Made by a program: the position numbers and the translations under genes
DNA from: Xiphydria camelus
Taxonomy: Eukaryota > Arthropoda > Insecta > Hymenoptera > Xiphydriidae
NCBI GenBank assembly: GCA_963678675.1
Contig: OY783198.1
Coordinates: forward strand, 2,423,001-2,487,000
DNA length: 64,000 bases
Reading direction: 5' to 3'
Part shown: positions 1 to 11,968 of the stretch, piece by piece
Layout: each line of letters begins with the position of its first letter
Position numbering within the stretch: the stretch's first letter is position 1
Notes under the pieces: model-generated
What the model saw: the letters and a program-made list of their open reading frames with translations, nothing else
Databases searched by the model: none
What the model was told of the DNA's origin: nothing

Positions 1-1402
1 TTTTTTTCACCCGTTCACGCCACGACGAATTGGAAAAGCAAAGCCTCGCAGCGCAAGGAAAAAAATGATTTTGCAGTCTCAGCAAAACTTAGGGCAGTAA
101 AGGACGCGTTCAGTAATGGCAAACTAATCGTATAATCACGGTGAAATTTTTTTTCGGTAAAAAATACCTGCTATCTCAGCAAATATTTTTACTATCGCGT
201 CGGACATATCTATCAACTACCTATATTACTGCTACAGATAATATTTTTGTAACGAGAGCACGAAATTTTCCGCGAAATCTAGTTTTGTTAAAACTGCGAA
301 ATGATTTTTTTCGGCGCGGAGACCCCAAAATTCGAACGCGACATCGATAATTGTATGGAAAGATTGACGAAGCGTACGGTCAGCCCAGGGCGCGATTAAT
401 ATCTCGAGAATTTCTCTTAGCTAAACATCAAAATCTAAAAAAAAAGGTTCCTCTTTATAATACACTAACTACAGCGACCCGGGGATTCCTTTGGATGGCC
501 TCCTTGGGTTTTTTTTTACTTCCTCGTTTTTTGTTCACATCATCCCCCCTCTCTCTCTCTCTTACCGTACCAACTCTCGCGAAAAAATACGCAGCCTCTC
601 GTCGCCGGGCGACGAGCGTTACTTATATGTATTAACTCTTAAAATCGACTTTCGCTCGATTGTATCTCTACGTGGTGTTTTTTTTTTTCTCGGTGAAGGG
701 AACGAAGAACAGCGACTCCGTAGGATCGATCGATCAATCAATTCCGGTACGCACTCACATCTGGGAAATATACGACTAAACGGTTCTCTGTTTTGTCACT
801 ACCGAGTGAGCTCAATTTCTCGCGCATTTTTTTCGGCGTCGTTCGACTAACACTAGCCTTGCGCATTGAATCGTAGAAAGAAAACTATATCGACTCTCCG
901 CCAAGTGCTCTGCAGGTAGATCAGTACATACGCGGGCTATATTTCTCTTGCATCATCTCACCCGGTATATAAATATTGCGAACGATGGGGGTGACTCACA
1001 CGTTATACCATTAGTAAGTACTTTGTTTGAACACAGTATAGTTTTTTGTCCCGTGTAGAAAATATGTCTAGAAGAGCGAGTCTACCAAGAACTGAAGATT
1101 TTGAGCGGATAAAATATATATATGCGTGTATATATATCATTTATATATATATATATGAATAATGATTTATAGTTATCATTACGACCCTCGAAAATCATTC
1201 TCCAGCGATTCGAGTTATAACGTGTATCCCTTTTTAATGCGCGACCGCCTTTATCCGAATATGCTGCACCTACGATATTATGCTCGCGTTTTATAAATAT
1301 ACATGACACAGAGATTTGTTTAGGCGCGAGTGAGACGCTGTGCTTAATGTTAGTCAACGCAACGTTTTAACTCTCTTTTTCGCCCTCTTGAATGCATCTA
1401 TC

Positions 1403-1611
1403 ATGAGAGGCTAAGCTCACTCGCCAGAAAAGAAACTTTAATCACTATTATTTCATTATCAATGAATTTTTGGCCTATATCGACATAATACTTTATTGTA
1501 GATTGAAACGTAATCCTCAAAAAAGTATTATATAAATATGAGCCAAAAGCCGATAGGTTGTGAGATAATAGTGATTGAAATTTTTTTCCCAGCGAGTAAG
1601 TTTAGCCTCAT
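1403..1611. mobile_element. MITE-like foldback element, about 210 bp
   Basis: The two ends form imperfect inverted repeats of about 45 bp. The left arm runs CATGAGAGGCTAAGCTCACT and onwards; the complement of the right arm runs CATGAGGCTAAACTTACT and onwards. Both arms continue into a shared AATCACTATTAT. There is no coding capacity. It is inferred to be a non-autonomous DNA transposon remnant of unknown superfamily. Confidence 0.6.
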
Positions 1612-1995
1612 GCGATATTGATAACATTCGTGCGAGCGATGAAAATGAGAAACGACTCCGAAGTTACTTTGATTACCCTCGGTATATATTTTCCTCTCGA
1701 GGTAGATTAAATAATCCCGTTGACGTATATCGACGCGTATAAAAAACTGAAAAAGAAGGACACGGAAGCAACTTCGCGCCCTCGCAGAGCGGCTGAATTA
1801 TGGTGGAATGCAACACGATCGCCTTTTCCTCGTTTACTCGTGATCTTCGTCTCTTATGTCGTAAATTATTTGCGAGTAGCACTCGGCGGTTGATAGGCCA
1901 GAGTGAACGGATAAGAGAGACTCGTAATATCGTATCATGTATGTATAGTACCTAGTGAGTCGATACGTTATCTTCGACGAGGGTCGATCGCGATT

Positions 1996-2001
1996 TTTAT
2001 T
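1996..2001 (-). other. Candidate poly(A) signal of the first gene
   Basis: AATAAA on the minus strand, about 760 bases after the TGA at 2,762-2,760. No nearer canonical hexamer was noticed. It would give a 3' UTR of about 0.8 kb. Confidence 0.35.
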
Positions 2002-2759
2002 AACGGTATCCGAAGCGCGAATGATTTACTTTCGGGATGTCAGTGTAGCGAGCGAATGAAATATGCCTGTGTACCATTGTGCCTCGTGATATTCGGTTTA
2101 ATATACTCAGGGCAAGCCGCGATCAAATACTCATGTACCTACTCTACTTCGCGAGCGAAACATTTTCCAGCAGACTCGCCTATGGTCAAATGGCTTCTCC
2201 GCGATGATTACTATTGTAACGAGATATACGTCTAATCGTGGTACGTCGATGACTTACATTTTAATGTACTTCGCGCGTTTCTGGAAAATTGGATGACAAG
2301 TGATGGGATGCCCCTGCGGGGATATTGTACGAGACGCGTGCGTGTATGCAGAGTTGCCAGGCGTGAAGGGGCGTCTGCAGGTGAAGCCGGAGAAATACGT
2401 CTCTTTTCACGAGAAAGCTGAAAAAGAGTGTATCTCTCCGGCCACGTGAAATAATCGAACAACTAATCGCTATACGTTCGATTTTCCGCCTCGGCAGACG
2501 GCCCCTCCCCGCTTCTTACCTCTCCTCGTGAACTCGAGCACTCGTTCACAACAACGTCCAAAATCAACCGTTCAAAGATACAACAACGTGTCGCTCGCGC
2601 GCGTGTCAAAATTTCTTTACCTCTAGATAATATTTATCTTCCGGCTTAAACTCCGGTGCGCCGTAGGTATGTAAATTTATCGTTCAGCAACCCCTCCCGT
2701 CGAGTCGATCCCGGAGAACGAGCGATAAGCGCGACGATCGAACCTGAAATCGCCTCGTT

Positions 2760-5700
2760 TCAGTGCGCGTCGTCAGTCTCTTCCTGCGATATGATGCTCG
2801 ACCGATTAGACCTCACGTCCAAATCCATCCCGAACGGCTTCGCGGTACCCAGAAGCGCCAGAGTCGCCGAGTCCTCGATACTCAAGCTGTACTCCGGAGA
2901 GCTGTCACTGGAAGTAGATGAAGAAACTTCTACTCATCACCAACGTCTTCGAGGATCGTTCGTACGACGTCGATATGTGAATGTCGATTTGGAATCGTAC
3001 CCTAATGCGTTTACCTGACGATGCTGGCGCGATCGCCCGAAGTCGCTGGCACCGTACAATTTTCACCGTTACAAGGACGTTCCCCGTTGCTCGTACAGGT
3101 GTTCACCATGGTGGCGGTGGTCGTCGCGGTCTCCCTGAGGGAAGCCCTCCTGGACTCCTCGTGGCACTCGCACCTGCACTCCTCCGGCTGCACGTAGCTG
3201 TAGCCGCCCTTCACCTCGTCCTCGGGACGCGGTATCGTCTGGATCCTCTTCGGGGCCTTGCGCTTCTCCGGGATTTCTTCAAAGTTGATCCAGTTGGTCG
3301 GCCTGCTCGTCGGCGCTCTCGGCGGAAGTGGCGGAGGGCTGGGCGACTTACCGGCGTTCCTCCTCCCGCCGTCCGGTGGTACCTTACCGGCGAATTCGGT
3401 GAAGGTGTTGGCCGCCTGCTTCCTCGGGCTCTTCAGCTTGAAACTGTCCTCTCGCGGAAGTGAGATCTTCATTTTCTCGACTCTCCGCTCGTCGAGGGAC
3501 GTCTGCATGACGAACTCGTCGAGCAGGGTCGGGTTTATCGGAGTCGTTGACCTTGGCCGCTCGATGGGGATCGTTCTGTGGAAGAAGAGACGACGATCCG
3601 TATGCAACGTTACCATCTCGCGCCGATAATCTACTGGATAAATTCAACGAAGTCGAGGAGACTGAGGTATGGCGCGGTACGACCCAGACATGCCTTTCAT
3701 CGTACGAATGACACGACGCGTCGTGGAATCGATTATATTACCTTACTTCTTGAAGTCGTTGTTTCACCGGCAGTATCGGAACGGCGACGCTCTTCTCGAG
3801 TGGCAGCGTCGTCGGTACGTACGGAAAGTCCTCCTCGAAGCTCTCCTCGTAGAAAAGTCCCTTCCTCTCGTCGGGCAGTTCCTCCGCCGCCTTCTCCGCT
3901 TTATTCCCGATAAATTCTATCTCGGAATCCCTCTCGGACTCCGAACTATTGCGATCGAGATCCGAAACGACGCTGGGCGTCTTGACCAGACCGTCGACCA
4001 TCTTCGAACCGTCGTCCAGACGATCGAGCCTCTTCGCGTCCCTCTCGAATTGCACCTCGTCTGGCGGCTCGTCACCGTTAATCTCAGTCTTAAACGAACG
4101 CGTCTCCTCCGAAGCGACTTGCTCCACCCTCTCCTTGCTCTTCCGCTTGGGTTTCACGATCTGACCAGGTTCCGGCCTCTTCGCGATCGACTCCTTCGAC
4201 GAGCTGTTGGACAGCCTCGACTCCACGGCATTCGGCACCGACGACTTTGTCGATTCTCTCGCGGCGGAGGCCTTGGCGCTCTGCGCCTGACTCTTCGAGT
4301 CCTTCGCGGAACCCTTCGAAGCCACGGAATCCTTCGAGGCGCTCTGCGGCAGCTGCTCGCTCTCCTTCGACGAGCTTCTCGAACAGACGTTCTCGATCTT
4401 CGCCTCGGTCCTCACCTGATTCGAGGAGCGATGCTCGATCGACGCTTCGGTCACGATGTTCCCGGATCGCGGCTCCGACTCGTACTCGTCCAACAGCTTC
4501 GTCGGCGTTTCCAGGGGTATCGAGACGCTCTCCGAGGGCAACGCGACCTCGTAGTTTCGGTCGTCGGCGTGCAGACTTATGAAAATGGACTCCTCCTTCT
4601 TGCGCTCCCTGTCCGAGTTGAACGTGAACTCCACGTTGCCGATGCTCTCGAGGGAGGGGTGCTCGCCGTCGAGAGGCGTCCCCGTCGCCTCGTCGCCGCT
4701 CTTCTTTCGCTCGCGCTTCTTGAAGAGGCTCAGCGTCGACGAGAAGACCCCCTTGTTCTTCGCGTCCTTCTTCAGCGAGGCGCTGCGATCCACCGTGACC
4801 CTTTCGCGCGACTTGGAGCGACTCCTCAGGCTCTCGGTGGTGTCCCTGATCTTCGACGTGAGACTCCGTCGAGGCTTCGAGCTCGGCGTGGGCGACTCGG
4901 GGCTCAGCGCGCTGCCGCCGTCGGTCCTCGCCTTGAAGAGGGAGGCGAAGCTGCTCTTCCGCGAGACCGAGGACGGACTGGGCGTCCTGGAGCCGTCGAG
5001 GTCGCGGACTTTCTGGTGCCTGGGCAGCTTGGGGCTTCCGGTGATAGCGCTGCTCGCGTTGGGCGGGGTCTGAACGATTTCCTTGAAGTTCTGAGGCTTT
5101 TTCCTCTTGTCGTTAAGGTCGAGCGTCGCCGGTTTCTGCACCTCCTGGAGGCCCTTCTGCGGTTCCGGTTGCCTCCGCAGGACGGGGACCTGGAATTTTC
5201 AAATTGTCGCCTGATACGAGAATTCGCGACCGCGGAGTCGAGATCAGAGTATTCCTTTCGAGTAGGACCTACGTCTATGTTGACTCTCTCCAGAACTTTC
5301 TTCGTGATCTCGACTTCCCGCTTGAAAATCTCCCTCCTCTCCTCGCGCCCGCGTCTCCTCGGCTTATCCAGCGGATCCGGCTTGAGGTTTCCACCGACGA
5401 TCGGTACTTTTATGTCCTCCGGTATGAGGGCCTTGGTGGTGTCCGCCTCGCGTTGCAGGAGTATCTTCTCGAGGTCCTCCGTCTCCGGCTTGGAAGGCTC
5501 CGTCAGGTTGTCCGCCAGGCGCGGCTTGCTGCCGCAGAAGGACGTTTCCAGCAGACACTTGTGCGGACTCGGCGACCTTGGAGGGACAGCTGAGATACGT
5601 TATCGAATTCGGGCCGTCGAGATTGAATTTCACAATTATTCACGTCGAAATATCAAAGACTGCGCGTGATTCGGGGATTTTTTTTTCAAATCGAGGATAA

Positions 5701-7046
5701 ACGGACGCGTCGATGATAAATGTTCGAACGCAGCGAATCAATCAACGTCGCGTTTCTTTGCGCTTCCGCTTTGTTTTCCATTAAGAGGCGCGAAAAAGTT
5801 TCCTCTCCTTCCATGAATCGCGAAGCGGAAGGGATGGAAGGCGCCACCCCGGACAAAATATAACGATCGATCCTCCGGAAGCGTCGAAACTACGTTCCGT
5901 GGTCGATCGACGTACCTCGAAGAAGTGGCTGAGACGACGGAGAGTTTCCCGGACACGCCGGAGCCCTGGCTACCCACGGAAGACAATCTGGACGTCCTGC
6001 CGCTGATGTTGAGCAGGATGATCTCGGAGCAGTTGCTGTCTTTGCGTTCCCTCTCCTGGAGTGACCTGGTGCCGCCGTATTCCGACTGAGTCCCGTCCTC
6101 CTTCCTCTTGCGAGCCATTTTTCTCGAGTCCCTCCGAAGATCCTGCTCGTGGATCGGGTCGCGAAGCTCCAGCTCCTCCGTCGAGGATCTCAAGTCTTGG
6201 ACGTCCTCCTTGTAGCCCAGTATCAATTTGCTGCCTGGCGGAGGCTCCGCGCCTGCACGTCGAAGACGGTGATGTTATTTTTCGCGAGTATTTCCGTGGC
6301 TATAGTGATTTCTAGGAGCTCTTCGGCAACGAAATAGAGTCCTCTCGATGTGAATGATAAGTAGAAAAAAGCGATGCGGGGTAAAGCGAAGCCGGATCCA
6401 GTTTCATCGAGATTATCTCGTGATGTGTGAACTTTTCGCTTACATCGATGTAGAACTTTTTTGTAGTTTAAAATGTAATCTTTAAAAAGTATCCTATCAA
6501 GTTTGCCCTAAATCGTATGGATACCGAGATAATCGCCATCAAAGTGGGCGACCTTTGCTACTTCCATGTCGCGAATCAATCACCGCTTCTACATGGAAAA
6601 ACCGTGTCATTGAACGCTTACCACCGAGCAGCTCCCTCTCCGGAGAGGACTCCCTGGAGTTGTTGCTGTCCTCATGATGGGACGAGCTGCTCGCCCGGCT
6701 TATGTCGATCCTGGGCGTGCTGGGAGTCTTCAGGGAGCTTCCCGGCGTTACGGGCGTCGTCACCTCCACGATTCCGGGCATCCGTGCCGTCGCCTCGCCC
6801 TGAATTCCAATTCGGATAAACGTCACGTTCGGCGAGAGGAGGAGGGAATTACAGGCAGGCACGGTATAACTATACGACGCGTGGATACAGAAGCGGCCCT
6901 CGGAAACTAATTTTCAGGAGTCCCCCGCGAGGGACGACCATAATTCAAGGACTCACGTTCTCCACTTCGTCGGAAAGGTCTTCGAAGGATGCGATTGGCG
7001 CCGGTCCCAGCTTTTTCTGATGGGTGCTCGGTACGCCTGACGCCAT
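2760..7046 (-). CDS. Large Ser/Lys/Glu-rich protein, function not recognised
   Basis: Seven coding exons fit: 7046-6957, 6799-6622, 6252-5916, 5576-5273, 5189-3742, 3575-3015 and 2907-2760. All have GT-AG introns and matching phases; the sum is 3,066 nt, giving 1,021 residues. The ATG has a strong context (AAAATGG) and follows a 3' splice site near 7,071, so a 5' UTR exon lies further upstream. I do not recognise the family. The protein is low-complexity and probably disordered: many SR, SS and SKES stretches, basic runs, acidic runs (for example FYEESFEEDFPYVP), and no signal peptide or membrane segment. The most gene-like blocks are near the C-terminus: a proline stretch with PPLPPRAP (around residue 865, an SH3-ligand type motif), NWINFEEIP (around 880) and a Cys/His cluster CRCECHEE (around 919). 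The last exon gives SPEYSLSIEDSATLALLG and ends with DDAH. A cytoskeletal or scaffold role would be a guess. Confidence 0.8.
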
Positions 7047-7406
7047 TTTACCGATTACTGCCCGCGAACGCTGAAAGCAGGAAAACAGGAAGCGTCCTTT
7101 AATTCCGGCGTGCGACCGCTCGCCCACCATTATATTCGGGCGGTGTATTCGCGACCTCCCCCCCCCCCCCCCGGATCGATTTGCCCTCCGAAAACTTCTC
7201 GTTCGGCTAGGTCACGCCGGAAAGGTTAAGGTGAAACGACTGTAGCGGCTTGGCCCGAGGCGGAACGGCAGTCGCGCGGCTATCGGAATTATTCCCTCTT
7301 CTCTCGAGGCTCTTGTTTCGATTTTCGCGCAGAGCATTTCGTTGGAAGTTTGCGCGAGCCGAAGAGTTTTAAGAATAAATCTCGTCGTGACTCTTTCTCG
7401 AGCGCT

Positions 7407-7583
7407 CACTGAGAAAAATAACGGTCGGTCTGACCAAAATCCTGAAGACGATGACCAAATCGTTTAGTGAAATAACGAATTCTCCATCTATTTGATTTGA
7501 CCGACCACTCTTTTTGGTTAAAATAACTAAACGCCTTTAACCAGATGCATTTTGTTATTTTAACCGAATTAGTTTTCTCAGTG
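7407..7583. mobile_element. MITE-like element with CACTGAGAAAA ends
   Basis: A 177-bp segment begins CACTGAGAAAA and ends TTTTCTCAGTG, a perfect 11-bp terminal inverted repeat. The interior is AT-rich and shows further short inverted words such as GGTCGGTCTGACC. No clear target duplication was found. The ends resemble those of the element at 8,981-9,203. Confidence 0.6.
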
Positions 7584-8980
7584 CGGTGCGTCCTTGGAAG
7601 TCTACCAGTAAAGAGTCGCCGCTCGGAACAATCGGATAAATTTTTCCAGAGAGTCATAATTAGCGGGAGAATTAGTACGCCTCGCGCGAAGGACGAATCG
7701 GTTAGAACGCGCGCGTTGCGGAGGTACGCGAGCGAGCGATAACGCGCGTTCCGTTTTCGGATCGTTCCGAAGCGTTCGGGTTCTATCGTCGGACGTTTAT
7801 GGATCGCCCCAGTTCGAGCTGTAGTTCTCAATTGAGCTCCTCCGGGTCGAAATAACGATCGCGTCTCACCGAGCAATCCTGAAGAGTGACAGAGAGAGAG
7901 AGCTCCCATTTAACTCCGTCTAGACACACTCCTCGACTCGGTGCATCGCATCGGGGTTGAAGCACTCCTCCACTCGAATGCCAGCTTCCCATATCTCTGC
8001 TCCAGTTCGGTACGAAAGCTCAATTAAGTTCTGGCGAAAGGATCGACGATCCGAGCGGCACTCCGCACCGCATACTACGGAGAACGCGTCAAAGATTCTA
8101 CCAGTCTCCCAATTCCGCGTCGATGCTTGGCGAACGCTCGCCGAAAGCGAAGCGCAACAGGATGAACGATATTCCAAAGGATTCTCCTAGACCACGTCGG
8201 GGGGCGAGAATTAAAAACTCGCGCGCCACCGAAGAGAGACGCGAGCTTCCGTTACAGTTTACACCCAGACGCCTTCTTTTTCCGAGCCTCGTGTATCGCG
8301 TTCGTTAAACTCGCGTCGCGTTAGGCATTTATCGCCCACCCACCCTCCCCTTCCCACCCACGCAGACGCTTAGCCCGGAATGCAGAAAGTATCTCGGGTC
8401 GAATCGAGCGAGCTCAAACGACTGCGAGAGAGGCTCCCGACGTCGCGACGCGGGTGTATGTGTACATATTCGCGGGAGTGGCTTCAGCGGCATGGAATCG
8501 TGCCAATAGGTATCCGGAAAGGGTCGAAACCGCCCTCGATGCGAGAGGGGTTCCGTGCAGCGCAACTTTTTCCGGTTCGAGGAATGCGCTCTCCTCCGAG
8601 TGCCGATTCCCCTCGAAAACGGGACGCCGTGATACCGAGGAACGAGGTGCGCGTATCCGAGGCTTCGGGATAACTTTATAGTTCCTATTAATAAGAGGCG
8701 CCTATTTATAGCGGCTCCGCGTCGCACATTATCGGCCCCGAACCGAATTCTTTTCTGGTCTATCGCGCGCGCACGCCGCCTTTTTGCTCGGGTTAAAATA
8801 GGGGTGAGAGTGCGAAAGTCGGTACGCTGACCTCGGTTTTCCGTGAGGGAGCACCGCCCCGGAGCTTTCGTGGGTCGTGGTATTTTCAGATATCCGCGCT
8901 TTTTCGAACAACCGTTCCGGGGAAATGCATCCGGTGCGCGACTGATCGAACGTCGATCGACGAATTAGAGAGGTTGGTAC

Positions 8981-9203
8981 ACTGAGACATAAATTTACTT
9001 GATCGAAATAAACGTGCCTTTGGATAGTCCCAAGAGCGTATTTATTCGATTTAAATGAATATCGGTTGGACGCAAATATTAGATCATTGAATTAATTAGA
9101 TGTTATTTGAATCAAATCGATATTCATTTAAATCGAATAAATGTGCTCTTGGGACTATCCAAAGGCACGTTTATTTCGATCAAGTACATTTTTTTCTCAG
9201 AGT
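8981..9203. mobile_element. Long-arm foldback element flanked by GTAC
   Basis: Two arms of about 85 bp are nearly perfect inverted copies around a spacer of about 45 bp. Shared blocks include CTTGATCGAAATAAACGTGC and CCTTTGGATAGTCCCAAGAG. The tips are ACTGAGA and TCTCAGAGT, with GTAC directly on both sides (8,977-8,980 and 9,204-9,207), a likely 4-bp target-site duplication. There is no coding capacity. The near identity of the arms suggests a fairly recent insertion. Confidence 0.75.
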
Positions 9204-11090
9204 GTACGAAATTAAGAATATTTAATTTCCTCTTGCGGAAATCGAACGATCATTCGACCTTTCTCCCCCCGCGTAATCATCCGAGAATAAATATTCGGCA
9301 CGTTCTCCCGCGGACGTCGTGATTGTTGAATTAAAATAGCCGGGGTTTAATTTCTCCGATAATCGATGGAATTGTTCGCTAAAGAACGTCCCACCGGGGG
9401 ACTCGTAATTAAACATCAGTAGCCGCGTTCGACCAAATCGAACCTCTGCTCGATCGATCGCCTTCGTTTCGAAAAGTAAGTCGAGAATGGAGCGACTCGG
9501 GTAAATAATTAACAGCGAGGTCAACGGCTCGCGATTGTCGACCGCCGCGACGTTCCCTCTTTGGACCTGTTATCTCGATTTCCGCAGGGCGACGAATTTG
9601 TCGCTCGTCGATTACGAGCCAATAACTGCGTTTTGGTGTCAAAGGAGCCGAAGGATGAATCGTTATCGGTGTTATCATTCTCTTCGCTGAATAAAACATT
9701 CGCTCCCCCGCGAAGTGCCGGTCGTGCCAGAGCGGCGAGGCTTCGGGGGTGAGTTTACCGAACTGTCGTCGGCCCTCGCGGAATAACAATTCGTTCGACG
9801 TAAACGCGACGTGGATTCGGACAGCGGGAACGACAGCTTCCTATATTGGATCGCGGAATGAATTAATTCAAGCGGCAACGCTGCCTCGTGTGTTACCGGA
9901 TACGAAGCGCTTCCCCCGTGTCATCGAAACCGTCGTTCACACATTTCGAACCTCGACAATTTGTGCTACATTTCTCGCGTTTCACTCGGGTTCGCGTATT
10001 TCACTGATCGGAAGAAAACTCCCTGAATTTGACGGACATCTCGCGCTGAGCTTGTCCCTTCGCGACTGATAATACTCGCGCGAAGAGTCACGCCACAAAC
10101 TACAATACCGTCGCCCGTCGCAGAGTCGATCACGTTCGACGAGTACCGCGGTACGCAGCGCGAACGCAACGGACATGCACGGACTGATCGTCCGTCCGAG
10201 AACGACACGAATATCCGAACTCTTCCCCACTATAACATCCTTTTCCTCCGCCGCAACAATTAAGCGAGGCGCCCGTTGAATACTCAAGCGGCTCTGCAGC
10301 CGCCGGAAAAAGCCGCGCGAGCACCGCGTCGAGCGTCTCCCCGGAACGCCGACCGATTCGTCTTCACGTCGAATCGCATCGTGATCGATAAGGCAAACGA
10401 GGTCAATTTTCAATCGTGACCCACGCGTCGTACGCTCTCCTCACCCTCCCTCGCCAGCGAAACAACGTAACCCCGTCCCCGCGGGTTCACCGATCCAATT
10501 ATCACGGTCAAATTTCATCGCCCCGTACGCGACACGCGCGCGCTCGCCCCTTCTCGCACGCTACCGAGTATACTTACCCCGGCATTGCCCCCGCGTTATC
10601 AGGTTCCAATCGATCCCGCGCTCTATTCCATGCTCCTGTTCCAGCTCCGGGAAATTCGTCCCGCTGCTCGACGCTACGACTGTGACACGGCCTTCGCCCC
10701 CCTCCCCCGCGAGCTCACATCGCGAGTTCCGCACGGACCGGACGTCGGGGTTTCGTAGACCGCGCAGCTCGACACGCCGTCGCGGTTCACGTCGTCTTCA
10801 TGACTTTTTCCCAACCCGGCGTTTCGGAAGAGGCGTCGAAGAGGAGCGCCCCGACACTCGCGCTCCCTCGGCGTCTCCTTTCGGTTTGGGGCCGTCGCGG
10901 CGCCAGGCGTCCACCGATCGATGAATGGAGCGCACCCCCACCGCCATCCCCCTTCCATCGGCACCCGTCGCACGTTTGCCAACTGCCGGGGCAGAGCAGT
11001 GAAGGCGGTAATGGCCGCCCCCGCCGAAGACGCGGCGAGACGCGGTGTTTGGACTTGGCGCGAGACTCGGCGCTACGACTAAATTGGGCC

Positions 11091-11112
11091 GGGGGGGGGG
11101 GGGGGGGGGGGG
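11091..11112 (+). repeat. Run of 22 G
   Basis: An uninterrupted G homopolymer in CpG-rich intergenic DNA. It can in principle form a G-quadruplex. Its exact length may be unreliable because such runs are hard to sequence. Confidence 0.9.
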
Positions 11113-11805
11113 TTGTTTTGTGACGATAAAACGGCGCCACCTGCGACGCGAGTTTGTACGGCGAACGGCGAAGGGGTGTCCCGATGCCGAGGGGGGCGAT
11201 ACGAACGGGTGGCTCGGTACGGCGTGGTTAATTCGCGGGGCGAGTTAGGGGGTGCGAGTCGCGTCGAGTATTTCATCGGAGAATTGTGAGTATTCTCGAA
11301 TGCGAGGAGGTATCAATAATCTCGGTCGAGATTATGGAATTAATAAAACCGTCCGACCGTCCGACCGACCCTCCGACCGAGAGTATCTGTACAGGAATTG
11401 GAACGCCTTTGCGTTCAATATCAATAGTCAATAGTCAATACGAGATTTTGGCATTTCGTGCTTTCGCCACTGGTCTGCTGGCGTCGCCACCGTCCGGCCT
11501 TCATACCGCATATCCGAGCCCAAACCGCTCAAGCGCCGATACCTATGGCCGATAACATGAAATTTGTTTTCGGCAGTGTTTGCCGACGGTTGAAAATTTG
11601 ATATTTATAGAGATGGCTTGAGAAGAGTGCGCTGTGTGTACTGCGTGAGAGCGCGAAAAGTGTCAAATGTCTGATTTCCCGATAGCTGTCAATTCGGGAG
11701 ATCGAAGTGTTTCGTCTATTATTCAATACTTCAGCTAGTTTAAAAAATGTCGTGTGCAAAGGCCCTTTGTTGTAACGTAGGCAGGGTTCTCAGGTAAGGA
11801 GACCC

Positions 11806-11968
11806 CTGGGGCCCCTTTCTCTAACTCACTCGCAAGAGAAACGTATACGTTTCTTAGCGAGTAGACCAATCAGGACCCCCACCACAACGGAGTACTTGAT
11901 CCTGATTGGTCTATTGGCTAAGATGCGTATACGCCACTTTGCGAGTGAGTTGTAGAAAGGGGCCCCTG
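11806..11968. mobile_element. MITE-like foldback element, about 160 bp
   Basis: Inverted arms of about 70 bp share GGGGCCCCTTTCT, AACTCACTCGCAA and AGACCAATCAGGA, separated by a spacer of about 25 bp. No open frame. The block ACTCGC is also in the arms of the element at 1,403-1,611, so the two might be distantly related. Confidence 0.7.

Larger units (their letters stand above)
1..2759. other. Non-coding DNA downstream of the first gene
   Basis: I see no credible protein in this stretch. The part nearest 2,759 is probably the 3' UTR of the minus-strand gene that ends at 2,760; a minus-strand AATAAA lies at 2,001-1,996. It also holds a foldback element (1,403-1,611) and a TATATAAATA motif on the plus strand near 966, with no gene behind it that I can recognise. 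The short open frames here have no repeated codon pattern or known motif. Confidence 0.6.

Noticed and set aside
3669..5669. A 666-codon open frame on the plus strand
   Set aside because: It lies antisense to the exons of the minus-strand gene, runs across three of their introns, is made of Arg/Leu/Ser-rich shadow sequence and has no motif. GC-rich third positions of the real frame explain it.
10674..11276. Several overlapping 60-120 codon frames on both strands
   Set aside because: They come from CpG-rich, stop-poor DNA. Translations are Arg/Pro/Gly-rich with no consistent reading frame, splice structure or motif.
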